64,000 nt of DNA from JAWSVE01 sp050633885. GTDB lineage: Bacteria > Pseudomonadota > Gammaproteobacteria > Pseudomonadales > Cellvibrionaceae. The stretch's first letter is position 1, and each line of letters starts with the position of its first letter. This document shows, piece after piece, positions 43,851 to 52,903 of the stretch. The translations under genes were made by a program, and so were the position numbers. The stretch is from assembly GCA_050633885.1 (NCBI GenBank), contig JBOEHK010000006.1:310001-374000 (forward strand), written 5' to 3'. Below the pieces are notes generated by a model. The model ran no database searches. It was not told where the DNA came from and worked only from the letters and a program-made list of their open reading frames with translations.

Positions 43851-45113
43851 TCAATCGGGAACTCGACGAATATTTGCACCTAGCAACTGTAATTTTTCTT
43901 CAATACATTCATAACCCCGATCGATGTGATAAATTCTATCGATAATCGTTTCGCCTTCCGCGACTATCGCGGCGATGACTAAGCTTGCTGAGGCACGAAG
44001 ATCTGTCGCCATAACAGGAGCACCTCGGAGTTTCTCAACACCTGTAACAATGGCTGTATTACCTTCAAGAACGATATTCGCTCCCATTCGGTTCAATTCG
44101 TTGACTTGTATCAATCTATTTTCAAAAATTGTTTCAGTCACGGTGCCCGTGCCTTCAGATATCGCATTCATTGCAGTAAATTGCGCCTGCATATCCGTTG
44201 GGAAGGCAGGATAAGGTGCAGTTCTAAGACTAACGGCTTTAGGTCGCTTACCTTTCATGTCCAGTTCAATCCAATCACTGCCAGTGTTTACCTCCGCTCC
44301 CGCTTCTTCGAGCTTTAGCAATACAGACTCAAGGATATCTGCTCGTGTATCTTTCAGCAGTATTCGGCCACGAGAGGCTGCTGCAGCCGTCAAATAGGTT
44401 CCAGTTTCTATTCGGTCAGGCATAACTGAATACTCACCGCCTTCTAGCCGCTCAACACCATGAATAACGAGAGTAGCAGAACCAATCCCTTCAATTTTTG
44501 CGCCCATGGATACAAGGCAATTAGCTAAATCAACAACTTCGGGTTCTCTTGCGGCATTTTCTAATGTAGTTGTACCTTCCGCTAGAACGGCTGCCATCAA
44601 CAAATTTTCTGTTCCACCCACTGTGACAGTATCCATAAAGATATGAGCGCCTTTCAACCGCCCTTTTACACTTGCCTGAATGTATCCGGCATCGACTTCG
44701 ATAGTGGCTCCCATCGCCTCTAAACCACGTAAATGGATATCAACCGGGCGACTACCAATCGCGCAGCCACCAGGAAAAGAAACATTGGCAGTTCCAAATC
44801 GAGACAACAGAGGCCCTAGGACCAATATGGAAGCACGCATTGTTTTAACAAGATCATAAGGAGCCGAAAAATCGGTTATGGTTGTAGGATCAATTTCTAC
44901 TCTCATTTTCTCATGAATGGTTACACTCACCCCCATGCAACGGAGCAAAGCCAACATTGTTGTAATATCATTTAGATGCGGAAGGTTACAAACATGCATC
45001 GGACCATCAGATAAAATTGTCGCCGCTAATATAGGTAGCCCTGAATTTTTTGCTCCCGAGATTCGAATTTCACCATCAAGCTGAGTTCCACCAGTGATTA
45101 TTAACTTATCCAT
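43851..45113 (-). CDS. murA: UDP-N-acetylglucosamine 1-carboxyvinyltransferase
   Basis: First committed enzyme of peptidoglycan synthesis, 420 residues. GGTQLDGEIRISGAKNSGLPILAATIL carries the N-terminal Lys-Asn pair, and LSRFGTANVSFPGGCAIGSRPVDIHL carries the catalytic Cys (the fosfomycin target) in the GGCAIGSRPVD loop. The C-terminal DRIYHIDRGYECIEEKLQLLGANIRRV is also typical. AGGAA precedes the ATG. It lies between ibaG and hisG. Confidence 0.98.
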   Translation of the reverse strand: MDKLIITGGTQLDGEIRISGAKNSGLPILAATILSDGPMHVCNLPHLNDITTMLALLRCMGVSVTIHEKMRVEIDPTTITDFSAPYDLVKTMRASILVLGPLLSRFGTANVSFPGGCAIGSRPVDIHLRGLEAMGATIEVDAGYIQASVKGRLKGAHIFMDTVTVGGTENLLMAAVLAEGTTTLENAAREPEVVDLANCLVSMGAKIEGIGSATLVIHGVERLEGGEYSVMPDRIETGTYLTAAAASRGRILLKDTRADILESVLLKLEEAGAEVNTGSDWIELDMKGKRPKAVSLRTAPYPAFPTDMQAQFTAMNAISEGTGTVTETIFENRLIQVNELNRMGANIVLEGNTAIVTGVEKLRGAPVMATDLRASASLVIAAIVAEGETIIDRIYHIDRGYECIEEKLQLLGANIRRVPD

Positions 45114-45180
45114 TTAATTCCTATTACTAACAAAGCAGTTACGCGTTATTTTTGGCAAACTGAATATTTCAATCCGCCAT

Positions 45181-45423
45181 TCAATTATTTTCAGCTTTCC
45201 ATTCATCTGGGGTATATGTCTTCATATGCACAGCATGGACAGTACCATCAGCGATAAGATGGTTAACAGCACCATAAACTAACTGCTGTTTTTTCAACGT
45301 ATTCAGCCCATTAAAAGCGGAACTAACAACGACCAAATGAATATGGTTGCCCTCGATTTGAACTGTTGCTTCGCTATCTTCAATTTGATTTTCAATTAAT
45401 TCTTTTATATCCGACGTTTGCAC
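45181..45423 (-). CDS. ibaG: BolA family protein IbaG
   Basis: BolA-like protein of 80 residues, GTG start. IKELIENQIEDSEATVQIEGNHIHLVVVSSAFNGLNTLKKQQLVYGAVNHLIADGTVHAVHMKTYTPDEW matches IbaG (YrbA). BolA-type proteins bind monothiol glutaredoxin with a shared Fe-S cluster; the His in the conserved HAV segment is the likely ligand. It is upstream of murA as in E. coli. Confidence 0.94.
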   Translation of the reverse strand: MQTSDIKELIENQIEDSEATVQIEGNHIHLVVVSSAFNGLNTLKKQQLVYGAVNHLIADGTVHAVHMKTYTPDEWKAENN

Positions 45424-45754
45424 TATTTTTGCCTGCTTCTTTCATTTGATGACTTGTGATTAAAAATCTTAACCAAGACTGCCGCTTTTGCCTCAATCAA
45501 AAAGCGCGCTAGTGTACATGAGCAAACTTATGCAGCCTACACATAGTCCACGCAGTCGAGGTAGTATTTTCGAAGGAGTTCACACTCTGAGGAATATGCA
45601 TGATATGAACAACAAATTGCCCCACCAATTTGCTGTACCTTAATTTGCTCTCAACACTTTACGATCAACGAATTTCGATCAATAAATTATCTTTCAGACC
45701 TTTCGGTTGCCATCCAATATTGCTATCAATGAAAGTCACCGAATACGTTAATTG
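45424..45754. other. 331-bp intergenic region where mlaB would be expected
   Basis: No ORF of useful length is seen on either strand between ibaG and mlaC. On the minus strand a stop-free run of about 34 codons (within ~45540-45650) lacks a start and any resemblance to the STAS domain of MlaB. Iterated short motifs (ATCAACGAATTTCG, ATCAATAAATTATC) occur near 45660-45690. Confidence 0.5.
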
Positions 45755-46420
45755 TTAATTTGACCAACCATTAATCACAGCATCAAGATCATTATTTTTT
45801 TTCATTGATTGTGCGAATTGATTTCTAAATGTCTTACCAAGGTTTATGCCATTTAAAATCATATTGGTTAATTTCCATTCTTGGCTGCGGTTTAGCTTCA
45901 TAGTAAAAGCCAGCACATTCATGGTATCTCCACCTTTTACCTGCAGAACAACGCTTTGACTTTTCTTCTCTGCATCACCCTCTTTCGGCGGTACAACACT
46001 AATATCATGATTACCATAACCTGCTAAGCCTTTTGCATAGGTTGTCACTAGCCCTTTTTGAAAATTTTCAACAAACCGTTTTTTTTGTTCAACAGAGGCC
46101 TGCTTTCCATATTGCCCCATCACTCCACGGGCAATATATCTAAAATCCACAACAGGTAACAAAACACCCTCAACAGCGTTAAAATATTTCTCTTCACCGC
46201 CAGCCGCTTCTAATTCTTTTTTCTGTCGAATAACTGAAACTAATTGGTTTTTGACTTCTTCAGCAACGTCATGTGCAGACTTTTGCATTGCTGGCTTCTC
46301 CGAAGAAACCTCTGCGACAGAAGGTGAGACAATAGACATCAGCCCAGCAATAGCCACAAATACCATGAGTAGGCGCGAAACACTGGAAAACACTCCGAGA
46401 AATTGATTATAAATTGTCAT
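45755..46420 (-). CDS. mlaC: phospholipid-binding protein MlaC
   Basis: Periplasmic shuttle of ~221 residues of the Tol_Tol_Ttg2 family that carries phospholipid between the outer-membrane MlaA and the inner-membrane MlaFEDB importer. A signal peptide ends near VA-EVS. Typical segments are VLLPVVDFRYIARGVMGQYGKQASVEQKKRFVENFQKGLVTTYAKGL and the EWKLTNMILNGINLGKTFRNQFAQ tail. The ATG at 46420 has AAGGG upstream; the longer ORF start lacks a site. Unusually mlaF, mlaE, mlaD and mlaB are not adjacent: the next gene upstream is the divergent yrbG. Confidence 0.92.
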   Translation of the reverse strand: MTIYNQFLGVFSSVSRLLMVFVAIAGLMSIVSPSVAEVSSEKPAMQKSAHDVAEEVKNQLVSVIRQKKELEAAGGEEKYFNAVEGVLLPVVDFRYIARGVMGQYGKQASVEQKKRFVENFQKGLVTTYAKGLAGYGNHDISVVPPKEGDAEKKSQSVVLQVKGGDTMNVLAFTMKLNRSQEWKLTNMILNGINLGKTFRNQFAQSMKKNNDLDAVINGWSN

Positions 46421-46640
46421 AGCTAACCCTTTAGATGTAAAAAATACTGATTGTCTTTTATGCATGGAAATGTCCTAAGCCTCCTTTAGAACACATTATG
46501 ACGTCATAGTTTAAAGGAAACGTAAAAAACTCAATTTGATCTACTGACTTTTGAAGGACGGCACTATAACATCTGCCTCCTTTAAGAGAAACGACACTTG
46601 AACCACAAGCCAAAACCCCATAAAAAACAAAGGATTAGAT

Positions 46641-47621
46641 ATGCCCGAGATCATGTATGCCTGGTTAGCCATCGGTGTAGGTATTGCCGGACTTGTCTGG
46701 AGCGCTGATCGTTTTGTCGCCGGAAGCGCTGCTATCGCCGCTAACGTTGGTGTATCTAAGCTTATCATTGGTCTTACTATAGTCTCTCTCGGAACTTCTG
46801 CTCCAGAAATTCTTGTTTCGATCAATGCTTCTCTCGAAGGGCAAGGGGATTTAGCGATCGGGAATGCCCTCGGATCGAATATAGCCAATATCGGACTAGT
46901 ACTCGCCGTAACCGCTCTCATTGCAGCCATTCCAATCCGGCGTCATATACTGACGCAAGAAATACCCATCTTAATGCTCATCACTTTTATAGCGGGTATT
47001 TTTCTCTACGATGGCCAGTTAGCCAGATGGGAAGGCTGGTCACTACTATTGCTAATTCCCGCGCTCATTTTTTTGATGTTTATCTACAAAAAGAATCATC
47101 CAAACGAGATTGAAGACGAAGAAGATATTCCGAATCTAACGACGACCGCAGCATCTGTATGGTTCATCATTGGATTAGCTGTTCTCATTATTAGCTCAAA
47201 AATCTTAGTCGGCGGCGCTCAAGATATTGCGGCGTATTTTGGTGTCAGCCCTCTTATCATCGGACTCACTGTCGTCGCATTGGGAACCAGCCTCCCCGAA
47301 TTAGCAGCATCTATCATGAGCGCGATTAAAGGCCATCATGATATTGCACTGGGCAACATCGTCGGCTCGAATATCTTTAATATTCTTGCTGTTATGTCTA
47401 TTCCCGGTATTTTTGGCATGCCCGCATTAGGAGAAGAGGTATTCCTACGCGACTACGCTGTTATGGCAGGCATTACCGCTTTACTATGCACAGCCATTAT
47501 TGTTGATTACTATTTGAAAAGAAAAAACGGAATGGGTCACTTAGGAAAGCTCATCGGCATCAGTCTATTACTTTGCTATTTTGGTTATTATGCCCTTCTA
47601 TTTACAACACAAAGCCTTTAA
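46641..47621 (+). CDS. yrbG: calcium/sodium antiporter (YrbG, CaCA family)
   Basis: Inner-membrane exchanger of 326 residues with about ten helices and two inverted alpha-repeats: GLTIVSLGTSAPEILVSINASLEGQGDLAIGNALGSNIANIGL and GLTVVALGTSLPELAASIMSAIKGHHDIALGNIVGSNIFNILAV. The paired G-S/T-S-x-P-E and GN-x-x-GSN segments form the cation site. The acidic loop (EIEDEEDI) between halves is cytoplasmic. AAGGA precedes the ATG. Its physiological role is not settled in E. coli. It starts the yrbG-kdsD-kdsC-lpt cluster. Confidence 0.95.
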   Translation: MPEIMYAWLAIGVGIAGLVWSADRFVAGSAAIAANVGVSKLIIGLTIVSLGTSAPEILVSINASLEGQGDLAIGNALGSNIANIGLVLAVTALIAAIPIRRHILTQEIPILMLITFIAGIFLYDGQLARWEGWSLLLLIPALIFLMFIYKKNHPNEIEDEEDIPNLTTTAASVWFIIGLAVLIISSKILVGGAQDIAAYFGVSPLIIGLTVVALGTSLPELAASIMSAIKGHHDIALGNIVGSNIFNILAVMSIPGIFGMPALGEEVFLRDYAVMAGITALLCTAIIVDYYLKRKNGMGHLGKLIGISLLLCYFGYYALLFTTQSL

Positions 47622-47679
47622 ATTTACCCAAAGGCCTTTCATTAATGTTCGAACAGCTTCAATCAATAAGTAAATAACC

Positions 47680-48648
47680 ATGAATCAAAAAGATTTTATT
47701 TCAGTTGCTAGACGAACTGTCGATATCGAACAAAATGCAATTGCCGCTTTAAGCGAAAAAATCGATGAGCAATTCCATATGGCTTGCCAGTGTATTTTAG
47801 AATGCACCGGACGAGTCATTGTTACCGGCATGGGAAAATCTCACCACATCGGTAGCAAAATTGCAGCAACACTCGCAAGCACAGGAACACCTTCATTTTT
47901 TGTTCATCCTGGTGAAGCCAGCCATGGCGATCTTGGAATGATTACAAAGAATGATGTGGTCATTGCTATATCTTATTCTGGAAGCTCAGCAGAAATTGTG
48001 ACACTACTGCCCTTATTAAAACGCATGGCCGTCCCCCTCATTAGCATGACAGGAAAGCCTGAATCCCCCCTCGCCAAAGCAGCTGATTTCCAACTCGATG
48101 TCAGTATCACGCAAGAGGCCTGCCCATTAGATTTGGCCCCCACCACGAGCACAACAGTTGCTTTGGTCATGGGCGATGCATTAGCAATAGCATTGTTAGA
48201 AGCTCGCGGCTTTACCGCTGAAGATTTTGCCTTTTCACATCCCGGTGGAGCGCTTGGAAAGAAACTTTTAATCAAAGTTGATGACTTAATGCATGCCGGC
48301 AAAGAAATCCCCAGTGTCGATGAGCATACTCAGCTACCAGCCGCTCTGGTGGTGATGACAGCAAAAGGATTGGGATTAACCACAGTAACCAACTCTGCTG
48401 GCGAGCTGTTGGGTATTTTCACCGATGGCGATTTGCGCCGAACAGTTGATCAAGGGCAAGACATCAACAAGATAACCATCGGAAAAGTGATGACGGCAAA
48501 ACCGAAAACCATCCATAAAGAAATGCTAGCAGCAGAAGCATTAGGTTTAATGGAGCAGCGAAAAATAACGGCACTTGTTGTCGAGGAAGGCCAGAAACCA
48601 ATTGGTATTATTCACATGCATGATATTTTGCGTGCTGGTGTCATATAG
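47680..48648 (+). CDS. kdsD: D-arabinose-5-phosphate isomerase
   Basis: Enzyme of 322 residues that converts ribulose 5-phosphate to arabinose 5-phosphate for Kdo. An SIS domain (VIVTGMGKSHHIGSKIAATLASTGTPSFFVHPGEASHGDLGMI; YSGSSAEIVTLLP) is followed by two CBS motifs (VDDLMHAGKEIPSVDE and IGKVMTAKPKTIHK). FTDGDLRRTVDQG is typical of the second half. Next to kdsC as in E. coli, but with a 147-bp gap. Confidence 0.97.
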   Translation: MNQKDFISVARRTVDIEQNAIAALSEKIDEQFHMACQCILECTGRVIVTGMGKSHHIGSKIAATLASTGTPSFFVHPGEASHGDLGMITKNDVVIAISYSGSSAEIVTLLPLLKRMAVPLISMTGKPESPLAKAADFQLDVSITQEACPLDLAPTTSTTVALVMGDALAIALLEARGFTAEDFAFSHPGGALGKKLLIKVDDLMHAGKEIPSVDEHTQLPAALVVMTAKGLGLTTVTNSAGELLGIFTDGDLRRTVDQGQDINKITIGKVMTAKPKTIHKEMLAAEALGLMEQRKITALVVEEGQKPIGIIHMHDILRAGVI

Positions 48649-48795
48649 TCGAACGACATCTCATGTAAAAACATTCAATTGAACAACATGAATTGAGCAA
48701 TATTCACTAAACACTTTTGAATTAAACGCGAAAAAAAACACACCCAGCTAAAACGAACAAAACATTTTCTTTCTCTCTGATAGAAGCTTAAAAAT

Positions 48796-49335
48796 ATGAA
48801 TGAAAAACTTACCGAGCAATTACTAACCAAAAAAGCAACAAAAATTCAATTGCTATTACTTGATGTTGATGGCGTTTTGACTGACGGAAAATTATATTTC
48901 AGCAATTCAAATGACGAATACAAAGCTTTCAACATACTCGATGGCCACGGAATTAAAATGTTGCAAGAAAACGGCGTGATGGTGGGCATTGTTACCGGCA
49001 GAGAAAGCAATATTGTCTCAAAACGCGCAGCCGATTTAGGTATCAAAGTAGTTATCCAAGGCAGTCCCGACAAACAAGTTTCGGTCCAGGATATTGCTAA
49101 AAAACACAATATAGATTTAGATAATATTGCTTTCATGGGAGACGATTACCCTGATCTTCCCGCCATGAATATCGTTGGTCTTAGCTTATCAGTAGCCAAT
49201 GCTCACCGTGCAGTTGCTGCTCGTGTAGACTGGCAAAGTAAAAAAAATGGTGGCGAAGGAGCTGTCAGAGAGGCTTGCGACTTACTCATGCAAGCTCAAG
49301 GAAAATATGACTCTGCTCTGCAAAAATATTTATAA
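48796..49335 (+). CDS. kdsC: 3-deoxy-D-manno-octulosonate 8-phosphate phosphatase
   Basis: HAD-family phosphatase of 179 residues that makes Kdo from Kdo 8-phosphate. Motif I is LLLDVDGVLTDG with the nucleophile Asp, motif II is GIVTGRES, Lys is in GSPDKQ and motif IV is AFMGDDYPDLPAM. GGEGAVREACDLLMQAQGKYDSALQKYL is the C-terminal segment that completes the tetramer's active site. It is followed closely by lptC. Confidence 0.98.
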   Translation: MNEKLTEQLLTKKATKIQLLLLDVDGVLTDGKLYFSNSNDEYKAFNILDGHGIKMLQENGVMVGIVTGRESNIVSKRAADLGIKVVIQGSPDKQVSVQDIAKKHNIDLDNIAFMGDDYPDLPAMNIVGLSLSVANAHRAVAARVDWQSKKNGGEGAVREACDLLMQAQGKYDSALQKYL

Positions 49336-49350
49336 TTTGTGATATCCACA

Positions 49351-49974
49351 ATGAAAAAAGACCGAAGAAGAAACACTCCAAGAAATATTTTTCTACTGAT
49401 CATATTGTTCATCGTTTTTGGCTGGATTGCTTTCTTTGACATGGGCTTTAATTTTTCGTCAGAGAACCCCACCACCGCCTCAAACGAAAACACCTCGACT
49501 CTTTTTCCTCAATTTTTCATGGAGAATTTTCAAACCACCCAATTCAATATTGAGGGTCATATAGAGTATGAATTTTCAGGAGAGTCCGCTCAGCATTTTC
49601 AAATCAATACTGTCGCACCCTCCAATGAAGATTATATGAACATTATCAGGCCCGAAGTCGTTTTCTTTCAGTCAAATGAGTCGCCATGGACACTTAAATC
49701 TGAAAACGGAAAAGCGCTGCAACAGGGTGACATCATTCACTTGTCGGGCGGTGTAGAGGCTTACCAGTATGTTGATGATTTCCAAACAACAAAAATCACT
49801 ACCGATGAATTATCACTAAAACCTCGCCAACAATTCGCCGAAACAGCAAAACCTGTTATGATCGACTATCCGCGCGCTCACTATGAAGGGTTAGGAATGG
49901 AAGTGGATTTTACGAAAAAGCTGTTTACATTATTATCAGATATCAAAGGCATTCATGAGCCGCCACAACAATAA
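49351..49974 (+). CDS. lptC: LPS export protein LptC
   Basis: Bitopic inner-membrane protein of ~207 residues that passes LPS from LptB2FG to LptA. A basic N-terminus is followed by one helix (NIFLLIILFIVFGWIAFFDMGF) and a periplasmic beta-jellyroll (TTQFNIEGHIEYEFSGESAQHF... DIIHLSGGVEAYQYVDDFQTTKITTDELSLKPRQQFAETAKPV). The ATG at 49351 is preferred to an upstream GTG at 49339 because it starts the usual basic stretch; neither has a strong site. Between kdsC and lptA. Confidence 0.94.
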   Translation: MKKDRRRNTPRNIFLLIILFIVFGWIAFFDMGFNFSSENPTTASNENTSTLFPQFFMENFQTTQFNIEGHIEYEFSGESAQHFQINTVAPSNEDYMNIIRPEVVFFQSNESPWTLKSENGKALQQGDIIHLSGGVEAYQYVDDFQTTKITTDELSLKPRQQFAETAKPVMIDYPRAHYEGLGMEVDFTKKLFTLLSDIKGIHEPPQQ

Positions 49975-50048
49975 TGTAAACTTGCCTTTGAATGCACTCG
50001 TACTTTTCTCTTTACAGCAACCCTCTTTACAACAACGACACCCTTAAC

Positions 50049-50624
50049 ATGAAAAGAAATCAAACGACTCAAAACAAACAAGTATGCTCAAAAGGCAGTC
50101 AGTTAAGGGCCAATAAATTCTCCTTCATTAACTCACTCCTGTCCTGTTTATTAGTATTTTCTTCCTCTGTCACTTATGCACTACCTTCAGACAAAGAAGA
50201 AAAAATTTATATCTCAATGCAAGGAAAAATGCAGATTGACGGAGCCAATGAACGAGCGATATATTCTAAAAATGTCGTAGTTTCACAAGGCACGCTTAAA
50301 ATAATGGCCGACCAACTCGAGTTATATGGTAGCGTCAACAACCCCAAAAAAATTATCGCGATTGGCTCGCCAGCAAAATTACAACAACAACCTACTATTG
50401 ACCAAGCCTTGATTATTGTTACCGGAAACACTATCGAATACTCTGTGGCAACCGGGAAGGTTGAAATTATTACCGACGCAAAATTTGAACAAAATGGAAC
50501 CACAATCCAAGCCTCTAAAATATTTTATGATGTCAGCAACTCTTATATCGAAGCGAATGCTGATGAAAATGACATCAACGTAGTTATTCCACCGAAACAA
50601 GAGCAAAAAAACTCAGACGAGTAA
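50049..50624 (+). CDS. lptA: LPS transport periplasmic protein LptA
   Basis: Periplasmic bridge protein of ~191 residues that stacks with LptC and LptD. The signal peptide hydrophobic core is FINSLLSCLLVFSSSVTYA-LP. The OstA-like domain contains RAIYSKNVVVSQGTLKIMADQLELYG, IEYSVATGKVEIITDAKFEQNGTTIQASKIFYDVSNSYIEA. The ATG at 50049 is preferred to one 19 codons upstream because the shorter N-region suits a signal peptide; neither has a clear ribosome-binding site, so the start is uncertain. Confidence 0.93.
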   Translation: MKRNQTTQNKQVCSKGSQLRANKFSFINSLLSCLLVFSSSVTYALPSDKEEKIYISMQGKMQIDGANERAIYSKNVVVSQGTLKIMADQLELYGSVNNPKKIIAIGSPAKLQQQPTIDQALIIVTGNTIEYSVATGKVEIITDAKFEQNGTTIQASKIFYDVSNSYIEANADENDINVVIPPKQEQKNSDE

Positions 50625-50687
50625 CAAACAGTCTTTTCAAAAACTCAAAAACATTTTCCTTTTATAAAATTGAATGAAGTCATCTCA

Positions 50688-51413
50688 ATGCCAACTTTAC
50701 AAGCCAGCCACTTAGCCAAACGTTACAAAGGGAGAGATGTCGTATCCGATGTATCTATTTCGGTTTCAAGCGGGGAAGTTGTTGGATTGCTTGGCCCAAA
50801 CGGTGCAGGAAAAACAACCTGTTTTTATATGATCGCGGGGTTGGTAAAACCGTTAAAAGGGAAAGTAGAAATTGACGGTAAAGACATTACGCGCTACGCA
50901 ATGCATGATCGGGCAAAAGCAGGTATCGGATACTTACCACAAGAAGCATCCGTATTTCGCAAGCTCTCCGTTTCAGATAACTTACTCAGTATTTTAGAAA
51001 CACGTTCAGGTCTTAACCGAAAACAACGCCGCGAGAAAATGAACCAACTCTTGCAAGAATTTAACATTTCTCATATCCGAAAAAGTAAAGGAATGTCCTT
51101 ATCCGGCGGAGAGAGACGACGTGTTGAAATAGCAAGGGCGCTTGCAACCGACCCAGATTTTATTTTATTAGACGAACCGTTTGCAGGTGTAGACCCAATC
51201 TCAGTTACCGACATTAAACACATCATTATTCATTTAAAAAACCGAGGTATCGGTGTGTTAATCACTGATCATAACGTTCGTGAAACGCTGGATATTTGTC
51301 AAAGAGCTTATATTGTCAACGAAGGCCAAATAATCGAAGAAGGCGATCCCGATAAGGTATTAAATAATCAGAAAGTCAGAAAAGTATACCTCGGCGATAA
51401 CTTCCGTCTGTAG
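50688..51413 (+). CDS. lptB: LPS export ABC transporter ATP-binding protein LptB
   Basis: ATPase of ~241 residues that powers LPS extraction by LptFG. Walker A GPNGAGKTTCFYMIAGLVKP, Q-loop GYLPQEASVFRKLSV, signature LSGGERRRVEIARAL, Walker B FILLDEPFAGVDP and switch ITDHNVRETLDIC. The ATG at 50688 replaces a TTG six codons upstream. A terminator follows, so unlike E. coli the operon ends here and rpoN is transcribed separately. Confidence 0.97.
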   Translation: MPTLQASHLAKRYKGRDVVSDVSISVSSGEVVGLLGPNGAGKTTCFYMIAGLVKPLKGKVEIDGKDITRYAMHDRAKAGIGYLPQEASVFRKLSVSDNLLSILETRSGLNRKQRREKMNQLLQEFNISHIRKSKGMSLSGGERRRVEIARALATDPDFILLDEPFAGVDPISVTDIKHIIIHLKNRGIGVLITDHNVRETLDICQRAYIVNEGQIIEEGDPDKVLNNQKVRKVYLGDNFRL

Positions 51414-51453
51414 CAATTCAAAAGTGCATTTGAAAAACAGTTAACTTATGCAC

Positions 51454-51493
51454 AAAAAAAACTTCTAGCTCTGCCAAGCTAGAAGTTTTTTTT
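51454..51493. terminator. bidirectional terminator between lptB and the convergent secreted-protein gene
   Basis: AAAAAAAACTTCTAGCT (51454-51470) pairs with AGCTAGAAGTTTTTTTT (51477-51493) across a 6-nt loop, with A and T runs on either side. Confidence 0.92.
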
Positions 51494-51516
51494 GAAATAT
51501 CTTTTAAGAGTTTTTG

Positions 51517-52521
51517 TTATTTCTTTGCCGCATCACTTTCTTCTTTACGTGCTCCCGCCAATATACCTGGTAGCGCATAATTGCCTTCATGACACGCGTA
51601 CTCATAAATATTATCTTCTGCTCGCCTAAAAACCATCTCCGCTCGCCACGTTTGTGTGTAAATATCAGGATCTGTTACAGCAAACTCGTAAAATAAAGTA
51701 TCTTCAGCTGAGCGAGTAAATTTCTCCACAACTTTTGCATTTGTGGAGAGATAAAAAGATTGATTGAAGTTTAACCGCAATTGTTCGCCGGGATGAAAAT
51801 TTGTCGTCTCTACGACCAAGGTATCCCCTTCCCATTGACCAATAGAGTCACCTAGCCATGGCGTCATAGATTTAGGCAAGTGCTGCTCATTAAGCCGAAC
51901 AATACGTGCATCGTGATTCATTTCAACTTGAATCATGACCGCTTTGTCACTCTGAACAAATTGATAATGGTTGTTATAGAGGACGTTTAGCATTGGCGGC
52001 CCACCTGTTGAACCAAAACCAATAATGCATCGCTCAGCCATCGGACGTCCTTCTGGATTATCAACATGATTCCGATAAGCAGCGGCTTGCTCATTAAATA
52101 TTTTTCTGCCTTTTTCACTATAGGGTAATTGCCCATCCTCAGGATCGATTAGCCAGCTCGTTCTGTATTCGCCGTCTATTTGCCCAAATGATGAACCGGG
52201 ATCCAGCCAAAAATTGTTATATCCGCCAACACCACCCTTACTCGGTGCCGGCGCATTTGGATCAGTTGGCTTCAGAGCACGCTCTGTTGAAGCAGCTCGT
52301 CCCGCCTCTATCCTTGCAGCATCCTCTTTTGACAGAATTAATGACTTAAACTGTCGACCGCGCGTTAATTGAGTCAGACTAGAGTTTGTCCAAACACCTT
52401 GAAAATCAGGTTGACCATTCGCTAACCGAGGGACTTGGTAAGCATCACCCGTCACTTCGCCTGTCATAACAACGCCAACGACCAGAAGGGTCAAACTACG
52501 AATACTAATTACATTTTTCAT
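51517..52521 (-). CDS. secreted protein of unknown function
   Basis: Protein of 334 residues with an N-terminal signal sequence (IRSLTLLVVGVVMTGEVTG). The mature part begins QVPRLANGQPDFQGVWTN, followed by an LTRGRQ segment, a Gly-rich GGVGGYNNFWLDPGSSFG stretch, and beta-rich segments with many Trp and Tyr such as WEGDTLVVETTNFHPGEQ and YEFAVTDPDIYTQTWRAEM. I have seen this pattern in hypothetical secreted proteins of marine gammaproteobacteria but know no function or named domain. Three Cys are present in the mature part or near it. It is inserted, in reverse orientation, between lptB and rpoN, which are neighbours in most relatives. It shares the bidirectional terminator with lptB. Confidence 0.7.
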   Translation of the reverse strand: MKNVISIRSLTLLVVGVVMTGEVTGDAYQVPRLANGQPDFQGVWTNSSLTQLTRGRQFKSLILSKEDAARIEAGRAASTERALKPTDPNAPAPSKGGVGGYNNFWLDPGSSFGQIDGEYRTSWLIDPEDGQLPYSEKGRKIFNEQAAAYRNHVDNPEGRPMAERCIIGFGSTGGPPMLNVLYNNHYQFVQSDKAVMIQVEMNHDARIVRLNEQHLPKSMTPWLGDSIGQWEGDTLVVETTNFHPGEQLRLNFNQSFYLSTNAKVVEKFTRSAEDTLFYEFAVTDPDIYTQTWRAEMVFRRAEDNIYEYACHEGNYALPGILAGARKEESDAAKK

Positions 52522-52903
52522 ATCTAAATACCGTTTTTTATATGGTCAACAATCAAACGCCACAATTATACGCAAGTAGAAACCCTTCTCATCCAGTCAT
52601 AACACTTCCCTACGAACTAGCTACTATTTAGACCAAAAACGAGTCGCCTCTATGCCAATATGATCAAAAAACAGCCTCCTCATAGATCAACTGTGCTTTT
52701 TTCTATTTCACAGGCATAAACATTGCTTGTCATGAAAAGCCCTTCATTGTAGCCTGTTAAAATTAATACTCGGCAGCATCGCTAGAAGCTCTCACACTAT
52801 ATCTAACCATTGAACACAGTTTGAACTTCTCATTTATTCTCAGGATTGAGGAAACGACAAAAAGCTAATTGATATGGCTTCAACGAAGTAGTTATACGAA
52901 CTT
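52522..52903. other. 382-bp divergent intergenic region upstream of rpoN
   Basis: AT-rich region between the secreted-protein gene and rpoN. I see no ORF, tRNA or hairpin with a T run. It must hold the promoters for both divergent genes, but no clear -35/-10 pair could be chosen by eye. Confidence 0.5.

Noticed and set aside
45540..45650. Minus-strand stop-free run of about 34 codons as an mlaB remnant
   Set aside because: No start codon with a site and no similarity to the STAS fold of MlaB that I can see.
47611..47640. AAAGCCTTT / AAAGGCCTTT hairpin after yrbG
   Set aside because: Short, bulged stem without a T run, and it includes the stop codon; too weak to call a terminator.
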